Notes: generated by a model not told the origin, from the letters alone. Positions 1 to 7,133 are shown, counted from the first letter of the stretch. The stretch: 11,887 nt of DNA from CAZXNF01 sp050741255 (GCA_050741255.1 JBOIEQ010000137.1:1-11887), one strand, 5' to 3'. Translations and numbers: made by a program.

Positions 1-2222
1 CCCCGGGCCAGCTCCGCCGCCACCGCGGTGTAATCGACCGTATATTGCGGCGCACCCAGCGGCCCTGTCAGCTTCACCGGCACCGTGATGCCCTTCAGGT
101 CGGCCGCGTCCTTGCCGCCCTGCCCCGTCGAAGTATTCACCACCGTCGCCCGCACCAGGTAATCCAGGCGATCGTTGCCGATGTCGATCGTGCCCTCGCC
201 GCCCACCCGCACCAGCGGCGACTTGATCGACAGGTCGTTGTTGGCGGCGACGCCATTCTTGACGTTAAAGGTGCCTTTCGCCTCGGAGAAATCGGTCTTC
301 TCGCTTTTGGCCGACGGCAACAACTCCCGCCCCCGCAACTGCCGCACCGCGTTCTTGGCGTTGCGCACCGTGGCCCCGAGATCGATGCCCTTCAAGCTGC
401 CATCGACGAGCGTCACAGCCGCGGTCCCCTTCAGCGCCTTCTTCAGCGCGTCGGCGGTGGCCCCCTGCGCCGTGAGGTCCAGCGTCATCGTGCCCCTGCC
501 TTCGAGGGTGCCGATGTTGGCGCCGTCCCTCAGCAGGGGGCCCACATTCACGCCGTTGAGATTCTGCTTGAGCGCAAACGTCGGCGTGGTGCTCGCCTGT
601 GCCGACAGGCTGCCGGCCAGCGTGCCCTGATAGAGATTGGCGGCGAGCGGGTTCACGTCCAGCCGGCCGTTGGCGAGCTTCACGTCCGCCCGCACCTGCG
701 ACGCCTTGAGGTTGTGCAGCTTGAACTCGCCCACCTTCACGCTGCCGTTGAGGTTGAGGCCCCTGAGCGCGGAGAGGTCGATCTTGTCGTCGCCGCCCTT
801 GGCCGCACCACCCCCTTTAGGCGCGGCCTTCCCGCCGCTGCCGACACCCGGCCTGGTGTCGCTTTTGGCCCGCGTATTGGACAAATAACGGTCCGCATCG
901 AGCTTGTCGATCGCCACGTCGAAGGTGAGCGCCAGCGGCGAGAACTTCGCGATGCCGGCACGGCCGGAGAACGTGGATTCGTCGATCTTGCCGGTGAATT
1001 CGATCCCCGCGTTGTCCTTCTGCAGGTCGGCGTGCGCCGCGCCGGTAACCGTGAGCGCAATCGGGTTCTTCGGCAGTTTCGGGTCGTTCACATTCACCTC
1101 GGCTGCGAATGTCGGCAGTTCGAAGCGTTTCGCCTCCAGGTTGCCGCTGACGGCCCCGTTCAGTTTCGCCTTGAGCGTGCGGCCGTCTTCCTGTGTTTCC
1201 ACGGTGGCGTCGAGCGGCCCGGTGCGGAACGACTGGAAACTGCCTTCCACGCCCGGGATCACCGCTCGGGCGGAGAGCTTGCGCTTCGCCGTATTGAGCT
1301 TCGCTTCGAAGGTCAACTGGTTGCCGCTGACCTTCTCCTTCGTGAGTGCCAGTGTCGGTGCCTCGAATTTGACGTCGAGATCACCCCCGGCCTGCTTGCC
1401 GGTCGCGGCGACCGTCAGCTTCGCCAGCGCCAGTTCCCCGGTGGCGAGGTTGGCCTCCACGCCCCCCTTCGCCGTGGCGTTCAGGTTGCTGATGTCCGCG
1501 ACCGCGCCCTTGAGCGACGCCTCGAGTCCTTCCAGCTTGTAGCGCTGTTCGCCGAGCCGGAACGTGAGCTTCGTTTTGACTTTGAGGTCGACTGCGATCT
1601 TCGGTGCGCTCGCCACCATCCGCGCGGCCAGATCGATGGCGGTCGGCACGCCGTCCGCGAGGCGCCCGGTCTTGAGCGCGAGCTTCGATACCGCATACTG
1701 CGCGCCGGTGGTCTGGTCCAGATAGCGCACGCTGGCGTCCTCGATCTCGACCTTGGCGATGTCGATCGCGACCGGCGACGCAGGCGCCGGCTTCGGCTCG
1801 GTGTCCTTGCCCGGCGGCGGCGTCTGGCCGGTGAGATCGTCGAAATTGGTGCCGCCCTCCTTGCGCTTCACGATGTTGGCCCGCAGACCCTTCAGCTCCA
1901 CCGCATCCACCACCACCTGCTTCGACAGCAAGGGCAGCAGCTTCACCGACACGTGCAGCCGCTCCACGCCCGCGAACTCGCGGTCGCTGCCCTTCTCCGA
2001 CAGCGAGGCCTTGCCGATCTTCGCGCCGAGCGACGGAAAGAATGCGAGTCCGATGTCGCCGTCGAGCGTCAGCGTGCGCCCGGTCCGTTCCTTGACCGTC
2101 TGCACCAGGAGCGGCTTGTATTGATTGGGATCGAACGTCGCGGCGAAGATCGCCACCACCGCGAGGGTCAGGAGGAGGAGCGCCGCCAGGGGCATGACGG
2201 CATATTTGACGTAGGGTTTCAT
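1..2222 (-). CDS. AsmA family protein, 3' end cut by the window edge
   Basis: The reverse strand is open from an ATG at 2222 to the window edge, about 740 codons. The start MKPYVKYAVMPLAALLL leads into one membrane helix (residues 8-26). The AsmA-type N-terminal domain follows, with FDPNQYKPLLVQTVKERTGR and then TLDGDIGLAFFPSLG. A low-complexity Gly/Ala/Lys linker lies near residues 455-480, just after DADRYL, as is usual between the two halves of AsmA proteins. The last visible residues, GAPQYTVDYTAVAAELA, look like the usual AsmA C-terminus, so only a few codons are probably missing. AsmA-like proteins are inner-membrane-anchored periplasmic proteins linked to outer-membrane assembly and lipid transfer between membranes; that role is family knowledge. 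The gene starts 77 nt after the Bug gene on the same strand. I see no clear ribosome-binding site, so the start is likely but not certain. Confidence 0.88.
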   Translation of the reverse strand, partial: MKPYVKYAVMPLAALLLLTLAVVAIFAATFDPNQYKPLLVQTVKERTGRTLTLDGDIGLAFFPSLGAKIGKASLSEKGSDREFAGVERLHVSVKLLPLLSKQVVVDAVELKGLRANIVKRKEGGTNFDDLTGQTPPPGKDTEPKPAPASPVAIDIAKVEIEDASVRYLDQTTGAQYAVSKLALKTGRLADGVPTAIDLAARMVASAPKIAVDLKVKTKLTFRLGEQRYKLEGLEASLKGAVADISNLNATAKGGVEANLATGELALAKLTVAATGKQAGGDLDVKFEAPTLALTKEKVSGNQLTFEAKLNTAKRKLSARAVIPGVEGSFQSFRTGPLDATVETQEDGRTLKAKLNGAVSGNLEAKRFELPTFAAEVNVNDPKLPKNPIALTVTGAAHADLQKDNAGIEFTGKIDESTFSGRAGIAKFSPLALTFDVAIDKLDADRYLSNTRAKSDTRPGVGSGGKAAPKGGGAAKGGDDKIDLSALRGLNLNGSVKVGEFKLHNLKASQVRADVKLANGRLDVNPLAANLYQGTLAGSLSAQASTTPTFALKQNLNGVNVGPLLRDGANIGTLEGRGTMTLDLTAQGATADALKKALKGTAAVTLVDGSLKGIDLGATVRNAKNAVRQLRGRELLPSAKSEKTDFSEAKGTFNVKNGVAANNDLSIKSPLVRVGGEGTIDIGNDRLDYLVRATVVNTSTGQGGKDAADLKGITVPVKLTGPLGAPQYTVDYTAVAAELAR

Positions 2223-2299
2223 GCGGGACGCAGGCGGGTCATGGGGTCATGGAAGGAATACGACGCGGAATGCCCGCCCGAGTTCCACGGCCCGCGCGG

Positions 2300-3304
2300 C
2301 TATTCCTGCTGGATGCCCGCCTCGCGGATCACCCGCGCCCATTTCGCCATGTCGGCCTTGACCAGCGCGCCGAACTGTTCCGGCGTGCCCGCCACCACCA
2401 CGGTGCCTTCCTGGGCGAGCCGCGCGCGCACCTCGGGGACGTTGAGCCCCGCCGCCACCTCGCGGTTGAGCTTCGCGATGATGTCCAGCGGCGTCGCGGC
2501 CGGTGCAAACAGGCCGTACCACGAACTCGCGTCGAAGCCCTTCAGGGTTTCCGCCACCGTCGGCACGCCGGGCAGCACGTCCACGCGCTGCGACCCGCTG
2601 ACGGCGATCGCCCGCAGCTTGCCCGACTTCACGTGCGGCAGCGTCGGCAGGATGGTGCCGAACATCCACGACACTTCGCCGCCGATCAGCGCCACGGTCG
2701 CCGGCGCCGCGCCCTTGTACGGGATATGGGTCATGGGCGCCCCCGCGCTCAGCCGGACCAGCTCGCCCGCCAGGTGCGTCAGGCTGCCGGTGCCGCCCGA
2801 AGCGAAGGCGATCTGCCCGGGCCGAGCCTTCGCCACCGCGATCAGTTCTTTCACGTTCTTCGCCGGCAGCGACGGATGCACGACCAGCACGTTGGGCGAG
2901 GACACCATCTGGATCACCGGTGTGAAATCGCGGGCCGTGTCATACGGCAGTTTCGCGTGCAGGCTGGGCGTCGACGCGAAGGCCGTCGCCACCATCAACA
3001 GGGTATGGCCGTCGGGCGGCGCCTTGGCGACGGTGTCGGTGCCGATGATCGTGCCGCCGCCCGGGCGGTTGTCCACCACCACCTGCTGGCCCCAGACCGC
3101 CGTCAGGTGCTGGCCCGCCATGCGCGCGAGGATATCGTTCGGGCCGCCGGGGGTGAAAGGCACGACGATGCGGATGGGTTTGATCGGGAAAGCCGGTCCC
3201 GAGCCCGTCGAGGGGGTCTGGGCAGCGGCCGGCAGCACCACGGCAGCAGCGCACCCCCATGCACAGGCCAACAGGTGCGCGCGGACAGGCAAAGATGAAT
3301 TCAT
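2300..3304 (-). CDS. Bug family periplasmic solute-binding protein (tripartite tricarboxylate transporter receptor type)
   Basis: A 334-residue protein of normal Bug length. A signal peptide covers about residues 1-29 (hydrophobic AWGCAAAVVLPAAA, likely cleavage at AAA-QT). The Bug core follows: PIKPIRIVVPF with the ligand-loop motif TPGGPND (about 51-57), DNRPGGGTIIGTD, APPDGHTLLM, NVLVVHPSLP, and THIPYKGAAPAT. Family members bind small carboxylates, or sometimes nicotinate-like or aromatic acids, in the periplasm. The ligand here cannot be read from the sequence. No TctA/TctB membrane genes are present, which is typical of the many orphan Bug genes of Burkholderiales. Residues 31-37 (PSTGSGP) look inserted compared with the second Bug protein in this window and are encoded by a repeat-like 21-mer. 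The gene starts 29 nt after the small membrane protein gene on the same strand, so co-transcription is possible. Confidence 0.93.
   Translation of the reverse strand: MNSSLPVRAHLLACAWGCAAAVVLPAAAQTPSTGSGPAFPIKPIRIVVPFTPGGPNDILARMAGQHLTAVWGQQVVVDNRPGGGTIIGTDTVAKAPPDGHTLLMVATAFASTPSLHAKLPYDTARDFTPVIQMVSSPNVLVVHPSLPAKNVKELIAVAKARPGQIAFASGGTGSLTHLAGELVRLSAGAPMTHIPYKGAAPATVALIGGEVSWMFGTILPTLPHVKSGKLRAIAVSGSQRVDVLPGVPTVAETLKGFDASSWYGLFAPAATPLDIIAKLNREVAAGLNVPEVRARLAQEGTVVVAGTPEQFGALVKADMAKWARVIREAGIQQE
3194..3214 (-). repeat. REP-like short interspersed repeat inside the Bug gene
   Basis: Read on the minus strand the segment begins CCCTCGACGGGCTCGGGAC. It resembles a short repeat that I recall being widely scattered in proteobacterial genomes (CCTTCGACAGGCTCAGG type). 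It lies just after the signal peptide and adds exactly seven in-frame residues (PSTGSGP) that the second Bug protein lacks: AQT is followed directly by AYPSKPIRLV there, but by PSTGSGP and then AFPIKPIRIV here. I saw no other copy in the window, so the repeat identity rests on recalled consensus. Confidence 0.5.
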
Positions 3305-3333
3305 GACGTCTTTCTCGAGACAGGCGGTCGCGC

Positions 3334-3669
3334 TTACTCCGCTTTCGCGGGCGCGGGCCGTTTTTCAGGGATGGCGGGAAGGCGCGCGATCAGCATCAGC
3401 ACGCCCAGGAGCACGAGCAGGGACGGCATCAGCACCATCCAACTGATGTGATAACGGTCCCGCAGCCACCACGCGACACCAACAGCGATGAGGAACGGCC
3501 CGGTGACGATCGAACTCTTGGTCACGCGGTCGATGGCGAGGATCGCCACGCCGCCGGCGACAAAGCCCGCGGCGATGATCCAGTCGATGTCGGGAAACCA
3601 GCCGAAATACCAGGTCAGCCAGCCGAGACCGACGACGATGAGCGTGATCGGCAGACCAGCTTGCCTCAT
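3334..3669 (-). CDS. Small four-helix inner-membrane protein of unknown function
   Basis: A 111-residue, strongly hydrophobic protein with about four membrane helices, near residues 5-22, 28-46, 55-70 and 76-95. Short charged links (DRVTKSS, RDRYH) separate them, and the tail is Lys/Pro/Ala-rich and probably cytoplasmic (PEKRPAPAKAE). The overall look is that of the small LiaF-transmembrane or DUF5668-like membrane proteins, but I cannot assign a family with confidence. The sequence GAAGGA lies about 4-5 nt before the ATG and supports this start. The gene begins 31 nt after the end of the tRNA-Gly gene on the same strand and may be read from the tRNA promoter. The Bug gene follows 29 nt downstream. 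Confidence 0.7.
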   Translation of the reverse strand: MRQAGLPITLIVVGLGWLTWYFGWFPDIDWIIAAGFVAGGVAILAIDRVTKSSIVTGPFLIAVGVAWWLRDRYHISWMVLMPSLLVLLGVLMLIARLPAIPEKRPAPAKAE

Positions 3670-3700
3670 GGCGTCCTTCGGTGATCGGCTGGGATTGAGA

Positions 3701-3774
3701 TGGAGCGGGTGAAGGGAATCGAACCCTCGTATGCAGCTTGGGAAGCTGCCGTTCTGCCATTGAACTACACCCGC
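3701..3774 (-). tRNA. tRNA-Gly (anticodon CCC)
   Basis: The reverse strand folds as a complete cloverleaf. The acceptor arm GCGGGTG pairs with CACCCGC, the D-arm is GTTC-AATGGCA-GAAC, and the anticodon stem is GCAGC/GCTGC with loop TTCCCAA, giving anticodon CCC. The T-arm is AGGGTTCGATTCCCT. The discriminator is T and CCA is encoded (3703-3701). It closely matches the E. coli glyU type. It decodes GGG glycine codons. It lies between the MFS gene and the small membrane protein gene, all on the minus strand. Confidence 0.96.
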
Positions 3775-3785
3775 GAATGCCGCGA

Positions 3786-3814
3786 ATTCTACGCGACGCC
3801 CCGCTTTGCCTCAA
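3786..3814 (-). promoter_or_regulatory. Sigma-70-type promoter for tRNA-Gly
   Basis: On the minus strand TTGAGG (3814-3809) is separated by 17 nt from TAGAAT (3791-3786), which matches five of six bases of the -10 consensus. The predicted start near 3779 is about five bases before the mature tRNA 5' end at 3774. The bases after the -10 box are GC-rich, as in stringently controlled stable-RNA promoters. This promoter could also drive the membrane protein gene at 3669 and the genes beyond it. Confidence 0.6.
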
Positions 3815-3841
3815 ACAACACCGGCTACGCGGCACCCTTCA

Positions 3842-5086
3842 TCAGGCACCGCGGTCGCCGGAGAGTTCACGCGGCCGAATGACCCAGAATACAAGCAGCG
3901 CCAGCGCCATCAGCATTGCGATCGCAAGGAACGCCAATCCCCAGCCGAGAGGCGACATGCCGCCCGCCAGGTCGAGCGTGATGCCGATCATCAAGGGCCC
4001 CACGAAGCCGCCGGCATAGCCCAGCGACGAATGAACGGCAAGTTGCGCGCCCCGGCGTGAAGGGTCCGCGGTACCGGCGGCGCCCGCGGTGAGCGACGAC
4101 GAATCGAGCCAGATCACGAGTCCGTAGACGATCAACAGCAGCGCGGCGATCGGGTAAGAGAAGGTTCCCAGGAACCCGATCACGCCGCCGACCACGATCG
4201 AGCCCAGCATGGCGGCAGCGACGAGTTTGCGCCGCCCGATCCGGATCGCGGCCTCGTTGCCGAGCACACTGGAAACCGTGCCAATCAGGCCCAGTGCGGT
4301 CATCACCAAGACGGGGGAGAACGCCGCATCACCCGCGCCGGTGCTCAGGGCAACGTAACCGAGAAAGGCAACCCCCCAGCCACGCAGCGCGTTCATCTCG
4401 AGCGTGTGGACGCAATAGGCAATCGAATACGCCATCGCGGAGCGATTGCGCAGGACGGGACGAAAATCGAAAAGGTGTCCGCCGTCACTGGATTTGGCGG
4501 CCGGCGGCTTGTGGCCGGGCACCCGGAAGGCGATCAGCAGCCATGCCACGCCAGCGCACAGGGCCGCGAAGACAAATGCCGCGCGCCAGTCCAGAAATTC
4601 CGCGATCAGACCGGCGCAGGAGAACGAGAGCGCGCCGGATACGCCGATGCTCGCCGCGTGCCCCGTCACCGCACGCGACATCAGCTTCGCATCGACCTTG
4701 TCCGCGAGCAACTTCACGCCGGTCATGTACGTGCCCGCCCAGCCCAGGCCGGTCAGCGCGCGCAGCCAGAACGCCGACCAGAACCCGTCTGCGTAAAGTC
4801 CAAACAGCACGTGGCCGATGATCGTGCAACCGACGCCGAACAGGTAGACGAGTTTGGCATCCACGCGATCGGTGAGCGTTACGAGCACGGGCACCGCGAG
4901 CATGTAGGCGGCGTAGAAACCGGCCGTGATCCAGCCAGCCTCCGTATTCGTCAGCCCCCACAGGGGCAGCAGTTCGGGCAGAAGCGCAGGCCAGAAGAAG
5001 GCGCCGATCTGCACCAGAACCTGCGCGAAGCAAACGACCGCGACCAGACGGGCTCCGGATAGTGCGGGACGTGGCATAGGCCGCAT
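3842..5086 (-). CDS. Major facilitator superfamily (MFS) transporter
   Basis: A 414-residue protein with about twelve membrane helices, the normal MFS length. The first helix is near residues 12-30. The loop between helices 2 and 3 carries TLTDRVDAK, a degenerate form of the MFS motif DRxGRR/K. The second half has the equivalent loop NEAAIRIGRRKL. A long cytoplasmic loop (PGHKPPAAKSSDGGHLFDF) splits the two six-helix bundles. Such proteins move small molecules with or against an ion gradient; the substrate is not readable here. I place the start at the ATG at 5086 because the upstream short frame stops there as TAATG, an arrangement typical of translational coupling. An in-frame ATG at 5095 would add three residues. 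No other strong ribosome-binding site is visible. The gene ends 67 nt before tRNA-Gly and is bracketed by intact and broken tRNA-Gly sequences. Confidence 0.9.
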   Translation of the reverse strand: MRPMPRPALSGARLVAVVCFAQVLVQIGAFFWPALLPELLPLWGLTNTEAGWITAGFYAAYMLAVPVLVTLTDRVDAKLVYLFGVGCTIIGHVLFGLYADGFWSAFWLRALTGLGWAGTYMTGVKLLADKVDAKLMSRAVTGHAASIGVSGALSFSCAGLIAEFLDWRAAFVFAALCAGVAWLLIAFRVPGHKPPAAKSSDGGHLFDFRPVLRNRSAMAYSIAYCVHTLEMNALRGWGVAFLGYVALSTGAGDAAFSPVLVMTALGLIGTVSSVLGNEAAIRIGRRKLVAAAMLGSIVVGGVIGFLGTFSYPIAALLLIVYGLVIWLDSSSLTAGAAGTADPSRRGAQLAVHSSLGYAGGFVGPLMIGITLDLAGGMSPLGWGLAFLAIAMLMALALLVFWVIRPRELSGDRGA

Positions 5087-5247
5087 TATGCCCATGGGAT
5101 GATCGTGGCGGGCCCCGCGATCTGCGACACGACGAAGGGGAGAACGTCCGCCAGCTTGATGCCGACAAAGGTGGACTTACCCTCGCTGCCGCCATTGCAC
5201 TGATTTTGATACGAGCACACTACCGCTCTACACCCGTGCCTCGCCAC
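5086..5247 (-). pseudogene. Short frame, probably the 3' remnant of a gene once upstream of the MFS gene
   Basis: On the minus strand a 53-codon frame can start at a GTG (5247) and ends with TAA at 5088-5086, overlapping the MFS start as TAATG. Its tail, STFVGIKLADVLPFVVSQIA followed by GPATIIPWA, has a protein-like composition with regular hydrophobic spacing. There is no ATG and no ribosome-binding site. The frame is closed upstream by TAA at 5256-5254, just where the tRNA-like sequence ends. I read it as the C-terminal stub of a gene lost when this junction formed, its stop still coupled to the transporter gene. I do not recognise the family. It could also be a chance open frame. Confidence 0.3.
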
Positions 5248-5257
5248 CGAAATTTAT

Positions 5258-5295
5258 CGGGAGGCTGCCGTTCTACCATGGTGAACTACATCCGC
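5258..5295 (-). pseudogene. tRNA-Gly 5'-half fragment
   Basis: On the minus strand from 5295 the order is GCGGATG-TA (acceptor 5' arm and linker), then GTTC-ACCATGGTA-GAAC (D-arm), then GGCAGCCT (5' side of the anticodon stem). This is the first half of a glycine tRNA, similar to the intact gene at 3701-3774. Pairing then fails: no 3' anticodon strand, no T-arm and no CCA follow. The D-loop is two bases longer than in the intact gene. It is a remnant, not a working tRNA. Confidence 0.65.
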
Positions 5296-5352
5296 GACAC
5301 CGGAATGTACGCCCGTCCGGCACGGATACCTGCGCCCGCCGCGCCCGCGCGG

Positions 5353-5389
5353 TGACGTCATTGACGCCTCGCGCGGTCGCCCGCATGAT
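5353..5389 (+). promoter_or_regulatory. Putative promoter and palindrome ahead of the isochorismatase-fold gene
   Basis: TTGACG (5361-5366) and CATGAT (5384-5389) are separated by 17 nt and match five and four bases of the sigma-70 boxes. The predicted start is near 5396, with GGAGAAGGA ahead of the ATG at 5431. The perfect 8-bp palindrome TGACGTCA (5353-5360) abuts the -35 box and could be an operator half or coincidence. Positions 5296-5352 hold nothing else that I recognise. Confidence 0.45.
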
Positions 5390-5430
5390 AGCGCCGCGAT
5401 TGATCGAAATAACGGAGAAGGAACACAAAA

Positions 5431-6060
5431 ATGCACCGGAAATCCATGCTCAGCATTGCACTGTCCGCCACGCTCTGTGTCCTTGCCGCCGTGCCCGCAA
5501 GCGCCCAGACGATCATCGAGGAATGGTCCGGCATCGCCACCCCCGCTGCACCCGCGCTCAAGCCGGTCACCGTGGACCCGAAGACGACCGCGCTCCTGAT
5601 GCTCGACTTCATGAACCAGAATTGCGGCAAACGCCCGCGCTGCATCGCGTCGATTCCGAAGGTCAAGGCGCTGCTGGCCCAGGCCCGCGCCAACGGCATG
5701 CCGGTGGTCTACAGCTTGATCGCCAACACCACGACGGCCGATGTCATGACGGAGGTCGCCCCCGCAGCGGGCGAGCCCTCGGTGTTGTCGGGTCCGAACA
5801 AGTTCGTGCGTACCGATCTCGAGAAAATCCTCCGGGACAAGGGTGTGCAGACCGTGATCGTCGTGGGAACCGCCGCCAACGGCGCGGTGCTCAATACCGG
5901 CGCGCAGGCGGCGATGCTCGGGATGAAGGTCATCGTGCCGGTGGACGGCATGTCGTCGGAAACACCGTATCCGGAACAGTACACGGCCTGGCATTTCGCC
6001 AACGCCCCGACGCTCGCCGTCAATGCCACACTCACGAAGCTGGACATGATCAAGTTCTGA
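5431..6060 (+). CDS. Periplasmic isochorismatase-fold (cysteine hydrolase-like) protein lacking the catalytic cysteine
   Basis: A 209-residue protein. A clear signal peptide spans residues 1-25 (MHRKSMLSIALSATLCVLAA, cleavage after ASA), so it should act in the periplasm. The isochorismatase fold follows: strand TALLMLDFMN with the expected catalytic Asp at 59, GPNKFVRTDL with the expected Lys at 124, and strand TVIVVGTAANGAV. In active family members the last motif reads like GVATNVCV, with the nucleophilic Cys in its seventh position; here that position is Ala152. Two other cysteines (65 and 71) lie near the Asp and may form a periplasmic disulfide. Family members hydrolyse amides or vinyl ethers, but without the Cys this one may only bind ligand or use altered chemistry. 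GGAGAAGGA upstream of the ATG supports the start. A Bug binding protein gene follows after 89 nt, suggesting a shared substrate. Confidence 0.85.
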   Translation: MHRKSMLSIALSATLCVLAAVPASAQTIIEEWSGIATPAAPALKPVTVDPKTTALLMLDFMNQNCGKRPRCIASIPKVKALLAQARANGMPVVYSLIANTTTADVMTEVAPAAGEPSVLSGPNKFVRTDLEKILRDKGVQTVIVVGTAANGAVLNTGAQAAMLGMKVIVPVDGMSSETPYPEQYTAWHFANAPTLAVNATLTKLDMIKF

Positions 6061-6069
6061 CAAGCGCGG

Positions 6070-6103
6070 CCAGGCGCGTTGACCGCCGGTCAACCGTGCC
6101 TGG
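6070..6103. other. Long intergenic hairpin between the hydrolase-like and Bug genes
   Basis: CCAGGC (6070-6075) pairs with GCCTGG (6098-6103), and GTTGACC (6078-6084) pairs with GGTCAAC (6088-6094) around a 3-nt loop. A 2x3 internal loop lies between the two stems. It starts 9 nt after the stop codon of the hydrolase-like gene. No T-run follows, so it is not a standard intrinsic terminator. It may stabilise the upstream mRNA end, lower read-through, or act as a DNA palindrome for a regulator. Confidence 0.55.
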
Positions 6104-6113
6104 ATGTGTCTGC

Positions 6114-6132
6114 CCGGTACCGAGAATACCGG
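6114..6132. other. Short hairpin just upstream of the second Bug gene
   Basis: CCGGTA (6114-6119) and TACCGG (6127-6132) form a perfect 6-bp stem with a 7-nt loop, ending about six bases before the GAGGGGAG ribosome-binding site of the Bug gene. It is the second hairpin in the same 89-nt gap. Its function is unknown. Confidence 0.4.
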
Positions 6133-6149
6133 CGCTGAGAGGGGAGTTC

Positions 6150-7133
6150 ATGACTACACCGCTGGGTTTCCTGGCACGGCAGAGCCTGCTGATGCTGTTC
6201 GTCGCCGTCTATGCCCCGTCGTCGGGCGCGCAGACCGCTTATCCATCCAAACCCATCCGTCTGGTCATCCCGTTCCCCGCCGGCGGCGCGAGCGACGTGG
6301 TGGCGCGGCTCGTCGTGCAGCGCATGACGGAGAACCTCGGGCAGAACATCCTGATCGACAACCGCGGGGGTGCTGCCGGCAACATCGGCACCGAGATCGT
6401 CGCGAAATCCCCGCCCGACGGCTACACCATCGCGTTCGGCAACCTCAGCACGCACGCCATCAATGCCGCCATCTACAAGCTGCCGTTTTCGCCGGAACGC
6501 GACTTCGCGCCGATCACCGTGGTGGCGGTGCTGACCAACATCCTGGTCGTGCACCCCACCCTGCCGGTGTACTCGGTGAAGGAGCTGATCGCGCTCGCCA
6601 GAACGCGCCCCGGGCAGATTGACTACGCCTCCGCGGGCAGCGGCAGTCCCGCGCATCTCGCGGGCGAAATGTTCAACAGCATGGCGAAGGTGAAGTTGAA
6701 CCATGTGCCCTACAAAGGGGGCGCGCCGGCCACCATCGATCTGGTCGCCGGCCACGTGGCCATCATGTTCAACGCTATGCCCGCGGCCATGCCGCACGTG
6801 CGCGCCGGCAAGCTGCGCCCGCTCGCCGTCACCACCGTGAAACGCTCGCGCGGCGCGCCGGAAGTCCCCTCCATCGCCGAGGCGGGGCTGCCGGGCTACG
6901 ACCTCAGCTCGTGGAACGGTTTGCTGGCGCCGGCCGGCACGTCACGGGAGATCATCACGCGGCTGCGCGACGAAGTCGTCAAGGCCCTGCAGATCGCGGA
7001 CGTCAACGAACGTCTGGTCAGCAGCGGTGCGGATCCGGTCGGCAATACGCCGGAGGAATTTGCGGCCATCATGCGCACCGATCTGGCGCGCATGGCGAAG
7101 CTGGTCCGGGAATCCGGCGCCCGGGCGGACTGA
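6150..7133 (+). CDS. Bug family periplasmic solute-binding protein (tripartite tricarboxylate transporter receptor type)
   Basis: A 327-residue protein. The frame is open far upstream, but the true start is the ATG at 6150, preceded by GAGGGGAG at good spacing and followed by a signal peptide (MTTPLGFLARQSLLMLFVAV, cleavage near GAQ-TA). Bug motifs are intact: YPSKPIRLVIPF, the ligand loop PAGGASD (about 43-49), DNRGGAAGNIGTE, SPPDGYTIAF, NILVVHPTLP and NHVPYKGGAPATIDL. The protein should capture a carboxylate-type ligand in the periplasm; the exact ligand is unknown. It lies 89 nt downstream of the periplasmic hydrolase-like gene and is probably co-transcribed with it, suggesting capture of a compound related to what that protein binds. 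No transporter membrane subunits follow. It converges with the kinase gene, leaving 36 nt between the stop codons. Confidence 0.93.
   Translation: MTTPLGFLARQSLLMLFVAVYAPSSGAQTAYPSKPIRLVIPFPAGGASDVVARLVVQRMTENLGQNILIDNRGGAAGNIGTEIVAKSPPDGYTIAFGNLSTHAINAAIYKLPFSPERDFAPITVVAVLTNILVVHPTLPVYSVKELIALARTRPGQIDYASAGSGSPAHLAGEMFNSMAKVKLNHVPYKGGAPATIDLVAGHVAIMFNAMPAAMPHVRAGKLRPLAVTTVKRSRGAPEVPSIAEAGLPGYDLSSWNGLLAPAGTSREIITRLRDEVVKALQIADVNERLVSSGADPVGNTPEEFAAIMRTDLARMAKLVRESGARAD

Noticed and set aside
45..3446. A 1133-codon plus-strand open frame opposite the AsmA and Bug genes
   Set aside because: Its translation is Arg/His-rich low-complexity sequence with no family motifs, while the minus strand encodes clear AsmA and Bug proteins. 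It is a high-GC antisense shadow.
5212..5240. A D-arm-like stem (GAGC, GGTAGTGT, GCTC on the minus strand) as a second tRNA remnant
   Set aside because: The neighbouring anticodon and acceptor pairings fail, so a single 4-bp stem is not enough support.
5230..5295. An intron-split or complete tRNA-Gly at 5295
   Set aside because: Only the acceptor 5' arm, D-arm and one side of the anticodon stem are present. No matching 3' half (T-arm, CCA) is found downstream before the MFS gene.
5254..6093. A long minus-strand frame opposite the isochorismatase-fold gene
   Set aside because: It is a His/Arg/Gly-rich antisense shadow of a gene with clear family motifs and a signal peptide on the plus strand.
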